Shown: piece after piece, positions 12,771 through 25,690 of the stretch
How positions within the stretch are numbered: position 1 is the stretch's first letter
Layout: every line of letters starts with the position of its first letter
Assembly (NCBI GenBank): GCA_946807835.1
Contig: OX327706.1
Coordinates: forward strand, 21,379,001-21,443,000
Source: Ailanthus altissimus
Taxonomy: Eukaryota; Streptophyta; Magnoliopsida; Sapindales; Simaroubaceae
Length of the DNA: 64,000 nt
Direction of reading: 5' to 3'
The notes under the pieces: model-generated
The model's database searches: none
What the model was told of the DNA's origin: nothing
The model's input: only the letters and a program-made list of their open reading frames with translations
Position numbers and translations under genes: made by a program

Positions 12771-15700
12771 ATTTAATGTAGTATCAACAGTGTAATATAA
12801 TTGATATAATATAAAAATAAATAATATCGTTATCAATAACTCGTAAATAAAAATATTTCCTAAAAAAAATCTCTAGGTTTCACATTTGGATATCTAATGT
12901 TATCGGCTAGCATTATCTTGAGTTGTAATCGAAATGTCCAATTCCATAGATAACCATAAGAGTGGCTTGAAAGTTAAGTTTAGCATCTCCATCGCAATTA
13001 TATAGTAATATTGATGCTGATTTTGGTTTTAGCCTTTCATTTTAAGACTTTTAATCAAGTCCTCACATATACATATACACATATACGGGCAACATGAGAA
13101 AAAAATCCTAAATGTCACGTCACATGCATCAATTAAAATTTTATTTGTTTTTCACCCCATATGAATTGAGGTTTAGTCCATCAAAATTTGAGTAGGTTTT
13201 ATGGTACATTTGATCTAATATCAAATGTGAATACACAGTTGATATTTAATCTCAATTATGGACAATGCAATGGTCTAATAATTTAATTAATTATACATAA
13301 ATATAGTGTATGGTAAAAAAATAACGTAGTATCATTGATCCCAATTCTTCAATTTTTACTATAAAATAACTTTTTATCCCGATTGAAAGTAACTCATTTT
13401 GTTTATAACAAAAAGAGAGAATATATGAACCCCATTCTTTAACCGCCCCTTAAAATAAAAAGGGCAAAAAAAAAAACTTATGATTGATTCATATGACTGG
13501 CCATTTCGTATTTATAGAACTAATACACTTATGCATGTACTAAGTACCATAAAGATAAATTATTCCAACTACCCAACTTTGGAAAATTGAAGCAGTGGCT
13601 TTTGAATGGAGAGTGAAGTAAGCTCACTTGGTGCTAATAATAAAAGTACAAAAAAGGACAACTCAGTAGGTTAGGTTTGAAAGGGAAACGAAGTAGAGAG
13701 AGGGGTTAAGGATAATAAAGCCGGTGGGGCTAAGTGCTAACGTATAGCAGAGAAGATTAAGAGAGAAAATGGAAGTGGGCCTGGGCTGTTGAATAATGGA
13801 GGAGGCCCACTTTTTAAAATTAAAAAAAAAAAAAGAGAGAGAGTACACCCACTGTTTTCCTCTTGAGGAAAACAAGCTATTGAAACAATAGCCTCGTCCC
13901 ACTTCCATTATTGGAAGTTTTGGTCTTACCACCCAATCATAACATAACAACAGTATTTGGAGTTGGGGCTTTTTGGGAAATACCCATGGTGGATACTGAC
14001 GTGGCACCCTTCTCCTTCTCTCTTTTAATAACAGTAGTAGTGGGACCCAGTTACAAGTCTGCATTTACTTCTGAAACACACCCTCTTCTCTTTCTCACAT
14101 TTGCTTTATTGGTTTTTATTTTTGCTTATTTGTTGAATGAATGAATGAATAATAATGATGATAATTTTCGAATCTATTTTAATTTATTATTTTTCCGGGC
14201 ATGATGATATCTCTTAATCGACGAATCTATCAATCTATCTATCTATCATCTCCCATTGTTGTGAGTTGTCTTGGGCAATTTTAGTCAGAACTTATACCCA
14301 AGCTCTTGTACTGAGCGTGATTTCCACGCTCAAAATATCTCGTATTAAATAAATATTATATCACCTAGATTTGCGTTTTAACTGTTGCGGAACTCAATCA
14401 AACTCGACCTCGAGTTATTTCTCTTTTAGTGTTAAATGACCTAATGTTGATTTTGACTTTTTTTTTTAAGTACATTTAAATTCACTTATATAGTCCGTAA
14501 GTTGCATTGAAAAACTATAAAAATAATTAACTTATATTTAGATTTTTAGTATTATTTTTGGATATCAAGGTTTTTTTTATTTTATTTAGACGATGAGTTC
14601 CTTAAATTTTTAGGATTTAACTATTATTAAATAAGTTGATTAATAATATTTGTACTTGTTTAAATAACTCAATAATAAAAAATTTACAGTGTATTTCTTC
14701 ATTAAAGTAAAGATTCCAAATTCAATTCTCACCTCCCTAATTAAAAAAGAGAGTTCATTAATAATATTTCTTCATAAAAATTTTATAATAATTTCAATTT
14801 ACTTCTTATGAAATTAATTTGTTGTATATGCTTTGTCAACTACTCAAAATTTTTACCCATCTTTTCTATGTTTCATACTATAGAAAGTTTTTACAAATAA
14901 TTAAGAAGTTGAGACATTTAACTAATTTAGTCATAGTTTAAAATTTTTAATTTATTTAATTAAATATATTTGGACGAAAATACCATCCTCTTATATATGA
15001 GTTCCATCCTCAAAATCGTGCTAAATCACATTCTTCTTTGTAAAAAAATAAAAAATACAAATCCCTAAAATTTTGAATAGAAATCATTCACCATTAACCA
15101 AAAATTAAATTATTTTTTTTAAAAGGTAATATTAAAATACATTATAATTTATGTTGTTTGTAATTTAATCTTGGTTATAGTCATTAAATTAAAGATAAAT
15201 TCTGCATGCATATTTAGATAAAAAAAATATTTATTTGATGTAAACAAATATTGTGTGTAAATGAGATGTATTGTGCCATCATTAATTTAAAAAGAAGATC
15301 CACAAAATTAGTTGTTATTGCGTTGATCAATCATGTTCTATCGCGTCATAACATCGACGTGATAGGTTTATATCGATATCTTATTCGAAAGAAATCCGCT
15401 TTCTTTTAATTGATCAATCAAAAGTAAAAGCAGTGGATTAGAAATGAGGATGAGGAAGCTGAAACAATGAAGAAAGCTTTCATGATCACCGCACGGAAGG
15501 AATCACCTCTCAGAAGGAATAATTTAAGAAGTAACTTCCACCATCGAAGGAGATGGAAGCGACAAACAACAAGGGTTATTTAAGCCATTGGTTTGCATCA
15601 ATACACATGTTGAGAAGATTTGATAGAAATATAAGGATTCTAAAATTTTCAAGAAGCTAAAGTCGGTCATGATATTTGAGGAGCAATGAGATCAAACTAA

Positions 15701-17527
15701 ACATTACGCCTTTCATAATGAAAAGTGACATAATATCAACATATACAAATCACTAAGATCTATGTAAAAACTTATGGGTGATTATATGGGTGAGGAATAA
15801 GAAGCACATAAGGTGTTCCTGTATAGGGGTAGTTCCCACACCTTTACAGATAAAGAATTTACATGAGGTTCACCTTGTGGGAGGTTTTGAATTTTTACTT
15901 TCGTTAGAAATTGAAATGTAGACTTCAGTTTGTCAAGACTAAATATGTTTAAACCTTTCATCGCTTTGCTTTAAGAAGTTTTGTTTGCCAAATAATACAT
16001 ATTGAAGGTAGATAGAAAGTTATGGATTTTTTCGTTTTCAAATTTAAGGACGTGAGTAGACAAGTAAATGGTCAAATATTTCAACAGAAAACAAAACCTT
16101 ATTAAATCAGAAATGTCACAAAAAATTGAAATGGCTTGACCGCCGAAAATAATAATGAGTGAAAAACATAATATGTTTAAAATGACATGTGGCGCACATT
16201 AGTTGTAAATAACGAATTGCGCATAGGAAGCTCCCAATTTGAAATGTCACTCTTTTTCACTTATAGGGAGATATTTGTTAAACAAATTATCCAATGACTT
16301 AACTCGCTCACTTGTATTGTTGTTATCTTAAATGCAATCCATATCAAAGGAATACTCAAATTCATAAATTAAAGGGTTTTAGCCCAAATTTCAAACCTAA
16401 TATATTAGGTAACTCCAACATGTCGACCCATGGATCTCATAAATGGGTCATGTATATAAGTCATGACGAGGTAATAACAAATTAAACTTGTTATTCTATT
16501 TAAAATTTGATTGATTAAGTGTTATTTTGCATAAAAAAGGATTTTTCATAAATAAACGAGTCCTACTTAAATCATTTTCCTTAATTGATGATTTGTGAAT
16601 TAATTTAAACTTTTATAAACACTGGTTAATTAAGCGTAGATGTTTATGCATACTTTAAAAATATTAAAATTCATACACTATAGATAAATTTGATTTATTC
16701 AAAATTTAGTATTCAATACTCATTATTTAGATTGATTATTAAAAGTCATCATATCTTGTTGTTTGTCTTTGTATATTCTTTAAATATAACACAATATTTT
16801 TTAAATAAACAATAACTTTAGTGTTAGAGTACTTTTTTTTACTAAAAAGATAATATGTATCGTAATTTTAAAGAGAGAGTAAAGGCAAGACAATAATTAA
16901 TGTAAAAATTCTAAACCTAAAAACTTTACTTTCAAAACATAGATTCATAACTTATGTTTATAAAATATGAATTGTATATTAAGGGCACAATCAAATTGTG
17001 ATTAGTACTTGTATAAGTTTGTTTTCTATTTTGGAGAATAGTGTGCCCACATATATATTTCTATTTTGAGTATATTTTGGTGGTTTGTTAAAACTATTTG
17101 GACATTTTGCATTATTATTATTTTTTAGGGAAAAAATCGAAAACTTACATTAGCTTTACTTCATAGTAAAAAGAAAAAAAAAGCAAAAGGCAAAAGAAAA
17201 CTTAATTATTTATAATAGTAATAATAATAAGAGTAGACTGGTGCATAAAACGCGCTGAAGGCGAGAATATGGAAATGAGAAGACTAATAAATACGAGGAA
17301 CAACAGAGGCAGGCCATTGGTCTCTAGGTGAACGAAAGAGGCAAAAGTGGCCCTCCTCCCGTACTCTTGGATTGGACTTTTCTGGAAAGATTTTCCTTTT
17401 TCTCACATTATTCCCATTTCCTTTTTCTGATACCAATACTCTTCTCTCACTCATTTCCCCTCTTCCCTCACTCCCAACTTCTTCTTTCCCCATTTTACCC
17501 CTACCTTTAGCACCTTATTTACTGGTA
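12771..17527. other. Intergenic DNA upstream of AP2
   Basis: No gene is supported. A hairpin at about 13770-13811 pairs AAGTGGGCCT with AGGCCCACTT. A GACGTGGC (ABRE-like) element lies near 13998. 15440-15660 has LTR-like wording (CGCACGGAAGGAATCACC, TTAAGCCATTGGTTTGCA) without identifiable ends. Confidence 0.45.
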
Positions 17528-17975
17528 AAAAAACCAGGCGAATTACATAATCCCATTCACGTGTGAAGAAGCTTAGAGAGGTGACTTGTGATTGTGAATG
17601 ATGTTAAATGAAAGGGTTAGTTAAGGTAATTGAGTAATTACCCCATCTTTTTTAGTATTGGTTGGCGCTGTCTATTTCCATTAGTGAGGGGAATTTAGTG
17701 AGAGAAAGCAAGCGGGTAAGTAAGTAAGTAAGAGAAGAGAAGAAGGATGATGCTTTTCGATTTGGTTAACGTGGGAAAGTTGAGTAAGAAAGAGATTGTT
17801 CTTTACTTCCTCATTTTTCCATCTGATAAACGATCGATGATGTTGCTTTAAACAGCTAATAAGAAAAAGACGGAGGGGGAGCACAGAGACGTAGATAGAG
17901 ATATATTTGTAGATAAGATATTCAATAAAATCAGTAAAGTTTCTGAGTATCACTTCATTGAAAAAGTAAAAAAAG

Positions 17976-17976
<1 letters not shown>

Positions 17977-18010
<34 letters not shown>
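17977..18010 (+). repeat. (AAT)n microsatellite
   Basis: About ten AAT units followed by AAC units. The poly-Leu reading frame on the opposite strand is a by-product of this repeat. Confidence 0.9.
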
Positions 18011-18013
<3 letters not shown>

Positions 18014-18169
18014 CAACAAACAAGGCCATAATTAAAATAAAAAAAATAAGTTTTGTACAAGAACGAGACTCGATAGAGAGAGAGAGAGACTACTCTTTTT
18101 ATGAATTATGAGGAGTCACTGGAGATAAAAGAAAGAAAAAGAGAAAGGAAAAGCAAGTGGGTAAGACTT

Positions 18170-18194
18170 GAGAGAGAGAGAGAGAGAGAGAGAG
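18170..18194 (+). repeat. (GA)n tract upstream of AP2
   Basis: About 12 GA dinucleotides lie ~420 bases before the AP2 start codon. A shorter GA run is near 18075-18090 and CT-rich runs are near 18310-18322. GA/CT repeats are known binding sites for plant BPC/GAGA-binding proteins at homeotic genes; their role here is inference. They may lie in the 5' UTR. Confidence 0.8.
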
Positions 18195-18612
18195 GGGAAG
18201 CAGTATTAAGCTATCTGAAAACTGGCCTCGTCTATGCTGTATTGAGCAGTGGGGTTATTACAAGATCTTGAAACATCTCCCCTACTACCTTTTAGAAAAT
18301 CCACAAGCCTCTCTCTCTCTTTGTCGTAGGTTCTCTAATTCTTTGAATACTCAAAAACCTTGAACTGCCTTCTTTTTTTTTTCTTTCTAATATTCCATGT
18401 TTATTGTATTTTATCTCGTCAAAACGCAGATATAGAGTCCAATAAAAAATAGAGGTTTTGCTGCTGAAGCTAATAAGCTTTAGCCTTAGCCTAACCCAAC
18501 TTCTTCTGATTTTTTTTCAAGTGGTAGCGATGATCAGAATTCTGAATGTTTGATATTTTTTTTTTTCCTTTTTTAAGATCAGGAGAACTAGAGTTTGGTC
18601 TAAGAAAAAAAA

Positions 18613-21215
18613 ATGTGGGATCTCAATGGCTCGCCTGATCAGCGAAGAGGTGATGAGTCTGAAGGTTGCTCTTCGAGGAAAGCCTCTCTAGATGCCGATG
18701 GTGAGAAGGGTAAAAGGGTGGGATCCGCCTCGAATTCGAGTTCTTCAGCTGTGGTAATCGAGGACGGATCCGATGAAGAAGGTGGTGGTGAAAAAGGATT
18801 AAACTTAGAGAAACTTAGCAGTAGCAGCAGTAGCAAAATATTTGGTGTTTCTTTGTGTCAAAGGGAGTTTATGGAAGAGGCTGACCCGCCAGTGACCCGC
18901 CAGTTTTTTCCTGTTGATGATCAGGAGCAAGAAATGGCGGCCACATCTAGCGGAGCCGGGCCCGGGTTCCCTCGGGCTAACTGGTTCGGTGTCAAATTTT
19001 GCCAATCGGAGCCTCTTGTGGCTGGAAAATCTGTTGAAGTTCCGCAACCTTTGAAGAAAAGCAGGCGCGGTCCAAGGTCAAGGAGTTCGCAATATAGAGG
19101 TGTCACGTTTTACAGAAGAACTGGAAGATGGGAATCGCATATATGGTTCGTGTTTCTGTTCATTGAACGCAAGAAGTTTTGTTTTTCTATCTTTGCAGGT
19201 CTCTAGTTTTGATGTTGATCAAAGTTTTCTTTTTGTTTTTTTTTTCCTTAAATTTTTATTTTCCAGGGATTCTGGAAAACAAGTTTATTTAGGTAATTTT
19301 TTTTATTGTTATTACTTTTTAATGAAAAAAAAGAAGTTAAAAGCAATTATATTTTGTTGTTTTTGATTGTTGAAAGTTGAAACAATATGATATATGCAAC
19401 TTTTGCTGATGTGGGTGAGATGGGTTAATGTTTTAGGTGGATTTGACACTGCACATGCAGCTGCTCGGTGAGTTCTTGAGTTGGCCCCTATTATTTAACA
19501 ATTTTTTTTTCTTCTTTGGTGGAGGAGAATGTGCTATTAAATTGATAGTGAAATTCCCTTTCGCAGTGCGTATGATAGGGCGGCTATCAAGTTCCGGGGA
19601 GTGGAGGCAGATATAAACTTTAGTATAGAGGATTATGAAGATGACTTGAAACAGGTGAGAGAGAGAGAAAAAGGAGTATTGTATAGGTTTTACCTTATCT
19701 TAAAGAGTTTCATCTTATCTTCTAATGAGTAGAGTCTATATTTGATATGCTTTTTCTTTATTTTTTTTGATATTGTGTTACATAAGGAAAGTATACGAGT
19801 TTACATAAGGAAAGATTCTATTGTATATGTTGTATGATTACAGATGAGCAACCTAACCAAGGAAGAATTTGTGCATGTACTTCGCCGACAAAGCACCGGT
19901 TTCCCTCGAGGTAGCTCCAAATATAGAGGGGTGACTTTGCACAAGTGTGGAAGATGGGAAGCTCGAATGGGCCAATTTTTAGGCAAAAAGTAAAACCTTA
20001 AATTCCCATGTCATAAATTTTTTCCCAATCTCAGTTCTTAGTTCATCTTTTGTTTCCTTTCTGTTTCATTTGCTTGCTTCTAAAATTTTAATGTTGAATC
20101 CATTTTCCAGGTACGTGTATTTGGGTTTGTTTGACACTGAGATAGAAGCTGCAAGGTCTGAGTTTGAATTCATGATTTTGCGTCTATTTGGATATGTGCA
20201 TCAGTGAGTAATCAATGCAAGTTTCTGATATATGGAATTTCAAATTTGTGGTGTCTCTTGTAGGGCTTACGACAGAGCTGCAGTAAAGTGCAACGGCAAA
20301 GATGCTGTCACTAATTTTGATCCCAGCCTGTATGAAGATGAGCTTAACGCTTCTGGTAAGTAATTATTAAACAATTTTTACTATTCTTTTCCCTTTAAGA
20401 AATTGTCAAGCTTTGACATCTACGCTATAGATATAATTTGTTGGCTATAATCTTCAGGTCATGGTGCAGATCACAATCTAGATTTGAGTTTGGGCAATTC
20501 AGCTTCTAGGCAAAGCGGTACTATGGACTTTGCTAATAGGAGGCAAAATAATGGAATGGATCACCATACAATTACAGCCTTGCCATTTGAAGCTGCAGAT
20601 TGGCACAATTGGGGTCCTAGTCCTAAGGTTAATTTATATACTTCATACTCGTTTGATTTACTTTACTTATCAAATATTTTCTGTACTGCTGATGAATTTA
20701 CAGACGAATCTGCAGCAAGAATCATTTAGAAGTCATTCTGATCTACAGAGAAGAGATGGGTATAGTGAGACTGAAACACTGCAACTTCTCAGCCAAACAC
20801 ATCTTCAACCTCCAGCCTCATCATCATTCAAGTCGAGTGAAATGCAAAGATGTGATCAATTCAGGAGACATGGAGAGGCACACATGGTTCATATGCTTCC
20901 ACCGCATTTGAACTCATCAAATTACCAAGTGGGTATTAGCAATCATTTTAACTAATTGGGTACCCTTAGAGCATAAGTTTTTAATTGAACAGAGATCAAT
21001 TTCCAATTTTGTTGACTCAGTTTCCAAGCAGCAGTAAGAGAGGCCGAATCGGGAATGATCTTTCACTGTCAACGAATGAACAACAATGGTCCGGACCTGC
21101 CCACCAATTGTATGCTACTGCTGCAGCATCATCAGGATTCCCTCAGCAGATTAGATCCTCTCAGAATTGGCTGCAGAAAAATGGGTTTCAGAATTCTCTT
21201 ATGAGACCCTCCTAA
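18613..21215 (+). CDS. AP2: APETALA2-type floral homeotic / flowering-time transcription factor, 10 coding exons
   Basis: Coding exons read as 18613-19145, 19267-19292, 19437-19467, 19567-19654, 19844-19989, 20111-20155, 20264-20355, 20458-20627, 20704-20928 and 21021-21215. All have GT/AG borders and consistent phase, giving 516 residues. The start is the first ATG, opening with [10 protein letters not shown], the usual AP2 N-terminus. In order: acidic/Ser-rich N-terminus including [17 protein letters not shown]; a basic nuclear-localisation stretch [10 protein letters not shown] (about 148-157); AP2 domain R1 (about 159-222, [20 protein letters not shown]); AP2 domain R2 (about 250-309, [20 protein letters not shown], then YVYLGLFD); EAR repression motif LDLSLG (328-333); a second DLSLS (about 465-469); and the miR172 site encoding AAASSGF (486-492). 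The protein ends NSLMRPS. The intact second domain with YVYLGLFD favours AP2/TOE3 over TOE1/RAP2.7. Known role of the family: nuclear repressor/activator controlling floral organ identity, seed development and flowering time. The product is longer than Arabidopsis AP2 (about 430 residues), mainly in the C-terminal half. Confidence 0.95.
21121..21141 (+). promoter_or_regulatory. miR172 target site in the last AP2 exon
   Basis: The sequence CTGCAGCATCATCAGGATTC followed by C matches the canonical complementary site of miR172 at 20 of 21 positions as I recall it. It lies in frame across codons for AAASSGF. miR172 represses AP2-class mRNAs by translational inhibition and cleavage, so this gene is expected to be under miR172 control. 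Confidence 0.93.
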
Positions 21216-23846
21216 GTCCTAGCCCATCTCAGAATATATTTATGAACATCTTCTAATCTCTCCAATCCTCGGATGTTTGCTTGTAAGCATGTAATATTAA
21301 GGTTTGCTCACTTTATTTCGTACTGTCCCCTAGAGGAAAAAATGGAAAACAAAAAGATCAAAAAGAAATAAAAAATATTGAAATTCCGACTCTCTGGGAA
21401 ATGTTGGTCAATAGGTCAAACTAACAAACGGACGTATTATTCAACTAGATTTGCTGAATTTTGACTTAAACTAATGATCTTTTTATATATTTAATAATCA
21501 TGTCCGTGATAATGATGCTTTGTCGCTCTAGATAGGATATTCATTACTGCTCGAATTATTTTCATTATTTGCTTCCATAGCATCTCGCAAATGTGACCTC
21601 ATTTTTTTTTTGTACTTATTCTTAAATTACTACCCTACGAAAGCACTTGCAGGACTGATTTTTAAGTTTCCAAATACAGTGGTACTATATATGTTCAATG
21701 CATCATGTACTTGCGGTAAAAAGGATGGTGAAACTCTAAGTCTACATTTTCAATAAAAATAGCAGCGAGTAAATTCATCAGGTATATGAAAGGGGAATTG
21801 TTTTCTTGGAAATATCACTGGATGGTGATGATTAGTCACTATCATTTATGTCCTTTGAATCAGTTCTCTTGGCCAAAGCAGTCAGAAATGGCTATAATGA
21901 CGAGAGGGACAATTCATGTCATCGCAAGCTTTGAAGGACATTGTAATGTTAGATAGAGAAAGATAGATCAAAAGGGGAATAAGGGTAAATGATTTTTAAC
22001 TTGCGGGGTTTATTTGTTGGTCAGTCTGCGAGGAAAATGACTTTAAAAATGGCAATCTGGATACGGGTTCAATCTTGGGTTTAACCCATTCGAACCATTC
22101 TCTTTTAAGGATTTTAAAATTTCGACCTGTTTTCATTACTTGTATTTATTTTTTAACCTGCCAGTAGCATACGAGGAAACACGGGACGCTCTGAATATTT
22201 TTGGTTATTAGATGGGTAAAGTAAGCTATACCATTTGATCAGTTCAATGGCATATCCTTAATATTTAATCCATTAAGATATTGCAAATGCGTATAATTAT
22301 ATTAGAAAACAAATGCTATTAGTCATCGTGGACGTCACTGCAAATATTAAAATTAGGATGAGATTTGCTACCAGGTGCAAAGCTTACGATCAGGGAAAAA
22401 AATTATTATAAGACACTAGGTTAATCTTAAAGGCATCTTTCATTTTTTTTACCTCGATCATGAGACCTGTAACATATTAACGAGGAAACTCGACTCCAAC
22501 TTTAATAGAATATTCAATCTTAAACATTAAATATAAGTTACATTTTGTTGTTTTGCCATCTTTCTCCCACAAATCAAGTCTAAAATGTTTGAATTTATAG
22601 CTTTTTTCTTCATATAATTTATCTTTTATTATGGGACCTCCAATTCAAGCTAATATGCACAAATTTCTCATTAAACAAATGAAAATACTTCCCTTGCTAA
22701 TTACACGAGGGATCTTACCTACTTTTTCGCTCAAATGCAATTGCAACGCCAACAAAGATTCAAAGTTAGTTCTCTTATATTCTCTTTTTCTCGCAAACAT
22801 AAAATTTCGTTTCGTTTTACCTTGGAAAAGAATGTGTAGTCCATTCAAATATTGCTTTCTCTTTAGATAAGACCCTACCATTTACTTCTTTATTCTATTT
22901 TTTTGAAACAAATATGATCAAAGTGTTTCAATGGCCAACAAAAATTAATCAAATGAATGACCTGTATTCAAGCAAAGAATCACACTACTTAACACAAGCT
23001 AATAGTCACCTGATTAAAAATATAAAAACAAAATTTGTTTTGTTTCTCCGGTGAAAACTGTGCAACCCTTAAAATAGGGGTTAGAATCTTCTTCTAAGTT
23101 AAATTTTTATCTACATAAACAGAAAATGTAATTGATTATTGATAAAAAAGTAAAAAAATAGATCTTAATTACTCATACTTGTTATAGTTCGCGTATTAAT
23201 TTTTTAAAAATTTAAGTAAACTTAATTTAAAAGATTATTTTAATTCTAAAAATAGACCAAATTCAATGGCAACCGGCCAATAGAAAAAAAAAAAAAGAGG
23301 AAAGAGAATCCTAATTCTGAAAACAGACCAAATTCAATGGCACCCGGCGGATAAGAAAAAAAAAAGGAGAGAGAACAAAGTGTGTCTGTCTTGTAGCTGT
23401 TTAAAGTCTTACAGGCCATCTCACGTTAGATCCTTTCCTTTGCATCGGATCTACGAAACACTGCCAATCCTCAGACGGACAGAAAATTTTTATGGAGTCG
23501 AATAAATCACAAGAGAGAACAATTTCAAGGCACGTGAAGATTAAAAAAAAGATGAACGAGAATTGAGAAGTGGGGACATGCAAAGCAAAAGAAAATCTAA
23601 GGGAAAAAAAAAAAACAAAAAACAATGGAAAAAAAAAAACTTGGGCTGCCTCGAATTTTACTTTATTTCTATTTAGGATTAGGGTTTCCCCATATGGGAT
23701 TTCTTTAAAGGATGAAAAATCTCTTGGTATCTTATATTGAAAAAGAAAAGAAAAGAAAGAGGAAAAAAAGAAAAGAAATATACTATTCTCTTCTAACAAT
23801 TACGTGAATGGTGAGTGCTTGGAATTGGATTGATGCTAAAGATAAA
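21216..23846. other. Intergenic DNA downstream of AP2
   Basis: The first 100-200 bases are probably the AP2 3' UTR. Beyond that I see no gene. Short direct copies ACCAAATTCAATGGCA...CCGG occur at about 23258 and 23327. Confidence 0.5.
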
Positions 23847-23890
23847 GGGACTGGGACTGGGACTGGGACTGGGACTGTGGGACTGGGACT
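23847..23890 (+). repeat. (GGGACT)n G-rich hexanucleotide repeat
   Basis: Seven GGGACT units, interrupted once by GTGGGACT. Runs of GGG spaced by three bases meet the usual G-quadruplex pattern on the + strand. Confidence 0.9.
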
Positions 23891-24544
23891 CGACCATGCA
23901 GGTTATTGCCTTGCAGATTGCGTTGGCCCTTGTTAATATTTAAGTGCTAGATCGCTTTCATCATTTACTCAGACAAACTACCCTTTTGGTTTCCCTTTCT
24001 GGGACGCGCCTTTATTTAATTTCATTTTCTTTGTTAATTCTCACACTCTTTTTCTCAGTTTTAAATATGGGTGGGAAAAAGAAATGGGTAACTGGTTCAG
24101 TTCAGTTTTTTTACCATAAAAATCGGTTTGGTTTTATTTTTAGAAAAATTGATTGGTTTGATTTGGTTTTTTCAAAAAAAATAATCGAACCGAAAAATTA
24201 TAATTAAATTGTCATATGACATTAAATAATTGGAAGTTTGAAAATACAAACATATATACTCATATATAATTTTACTCACTTATTATTATAATTAAAAATT
24301 GAAAAACTCCTAATTATAATTTTATTAAATAAGAGAATTTTATTTATAGATATTGTTAGAAATTAGTATATTATTAATAAATAAAATTTTTAAATTTATC
24401 TCAAATTAAGCAAATTATAATTATGTTAATATAAAATAGACCCAAAAATTAAGTCAAAAAATGATTTATTAAATTATTTAGACAAATGAATTAAAAAAGT
24501 CTACAATTTAAAATAAAAAATTAAAAAACAAAACTAAAAAAATA

Positions 24545-24985
24545 GCTCAAATTTTTAGAGACTTATATAATAAATAAGAACAAATTTAGTGATTTATGTA
24601 ATGTGTAATAAATTTTTTTTTTTGATTATATAATATATAACGTGTAATATATATAAATTTAGTCAACATAATTTTTTAAAGAGTTATATAATAAATAAGA
24701 ACAAATTTAATGACTTTTGTAACGTGTAATAATTGTTTTTTGATTATATAATATATAACGGATAATGTAATGTGTAATATATAATAATTTAGTCAACTTA
24801 ATTTTTTAAAAATTTATATAATATATAAGAATAAATTTAATAATTTATGTAATGTGTAATGAAATTTTTTTTGATTATATAATATATAACGTGTAATATA
24901 TATTAATTTAATAAATTTAATTTTTTAATACTTATATAATTTATAAAAATAAATTTAATAACTTATGTAACGTGTAATGAAAAAA
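24545..24985. repeat. AT-rich tandem array, ~120-130 bp period, ~3.7 copies
   Basis: GATTATATAATATATAAC recurs at 24624, 24742 and 24873. Each copy is preceded by AATTTA...TTATGTAATGTGTAAT and followed by AATTTAGTCAAC-like sequence. The copies are diverged. Confidence 0.85.
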
Positions 24986-25504
24986 TAAAAAATAATTTAC
25001 TAAAACTGGTTTGCTTCAGTTTTTCTTGTTCTTATAAACGGTTTGGTCGATTGTCTCTATAAGTTGCATGAAACTAAAATTGAACCGAAAACTAGATATG
25101 TATCAAACGTGGAAAAATCTCCATTGGTCCAAAATGATGATTACCATAGATCTTGACGCATTAAATTATACTATATAAATAAAACAAGATAACCCTAATT
25201 CAACAAGCCTTTATTTTCTCTCAAACACAAATCTCTCTGCCTTCACCTCCACCACCGCCTATAGCCTTTGTTTCTAACTTTCCATTTGCACTAAAAGAAC
25301 ATCAATAAATTCTTTTATGACTATTGTTATCACTATTCACTCACTCTCTCTCTACTTTTGTTCCCCCTATATTTTGGCTTATAAAACCTAAGACTTTCAA
25401 CCCATCGCACAAAGAACTTAACCCACAAAGCCTAAAGAGGACTTTGGTTTACAAGATCTAAGAAGAAAGTGTTGGCTCATAAAGTGTCATCGAGCCAAAG
25501 ATAC

Positions 25505-25690
25505 ATTCTTCGAGCTAATTAGAATAATGGTTGAAATTTCGTTACCATATTCAGTCAAACTCCTAAAGAAGAATTACACACTCTCTTTGAGTTAGTTAGA
25601 GTAATGGTCGAAACTCAGTTATCTTGTTCGGTCAAACTTACCACTCCCAAAGTTAGTTAGAACAATGATCGTACATTGGTTACCTTGTTC
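25505..25690. repeat. Three diverged short tandem units
   Basis: The pattern GAGCTAATTAGAATAATGG / GAGTTAGTTAGAGTAATGG / AGTTAGTTAGAACAATGAT, each followed by GTTA...TTCGGTCAAAC-like text, recurs about every 75-85 bases. A TATA-like CTATATAAATAAAAC lies upstream at about 25172. It may be part of an LTR; the family is unknown. Confidence 0.55.

Larger units (their letters stand above)
17528..18612 (+). promoter_or_regulatory. AP2 upstream / 5' UTR region
   Basis: This is the stretch immediately before the AP2 ATG. It holds a G-box-like CACGTG near 17559, an (AAT)n microsatellite at 17977-18010, purine-rich tracts and a pyrimidine-rich leader (18300-18600). No long open reading frame here looks like a gene. 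The transcription start and any 5' UTR intron cannot be fixed by eye. Confidence 0.5.

Noticed and set aside
13663..14144. A 133-residue minus frame and an overlapping 77-residue plus frame
   Set aside because: Low-complexity composition, overlap on opposite strands and no recognisable domain. They contain simple-sequence runs.
17681..18019. A 112-residue minus frame with a poly-Leu start
   Set aside because: The start is the translated (AAT)n microsatellite in the AP2 upstream region.
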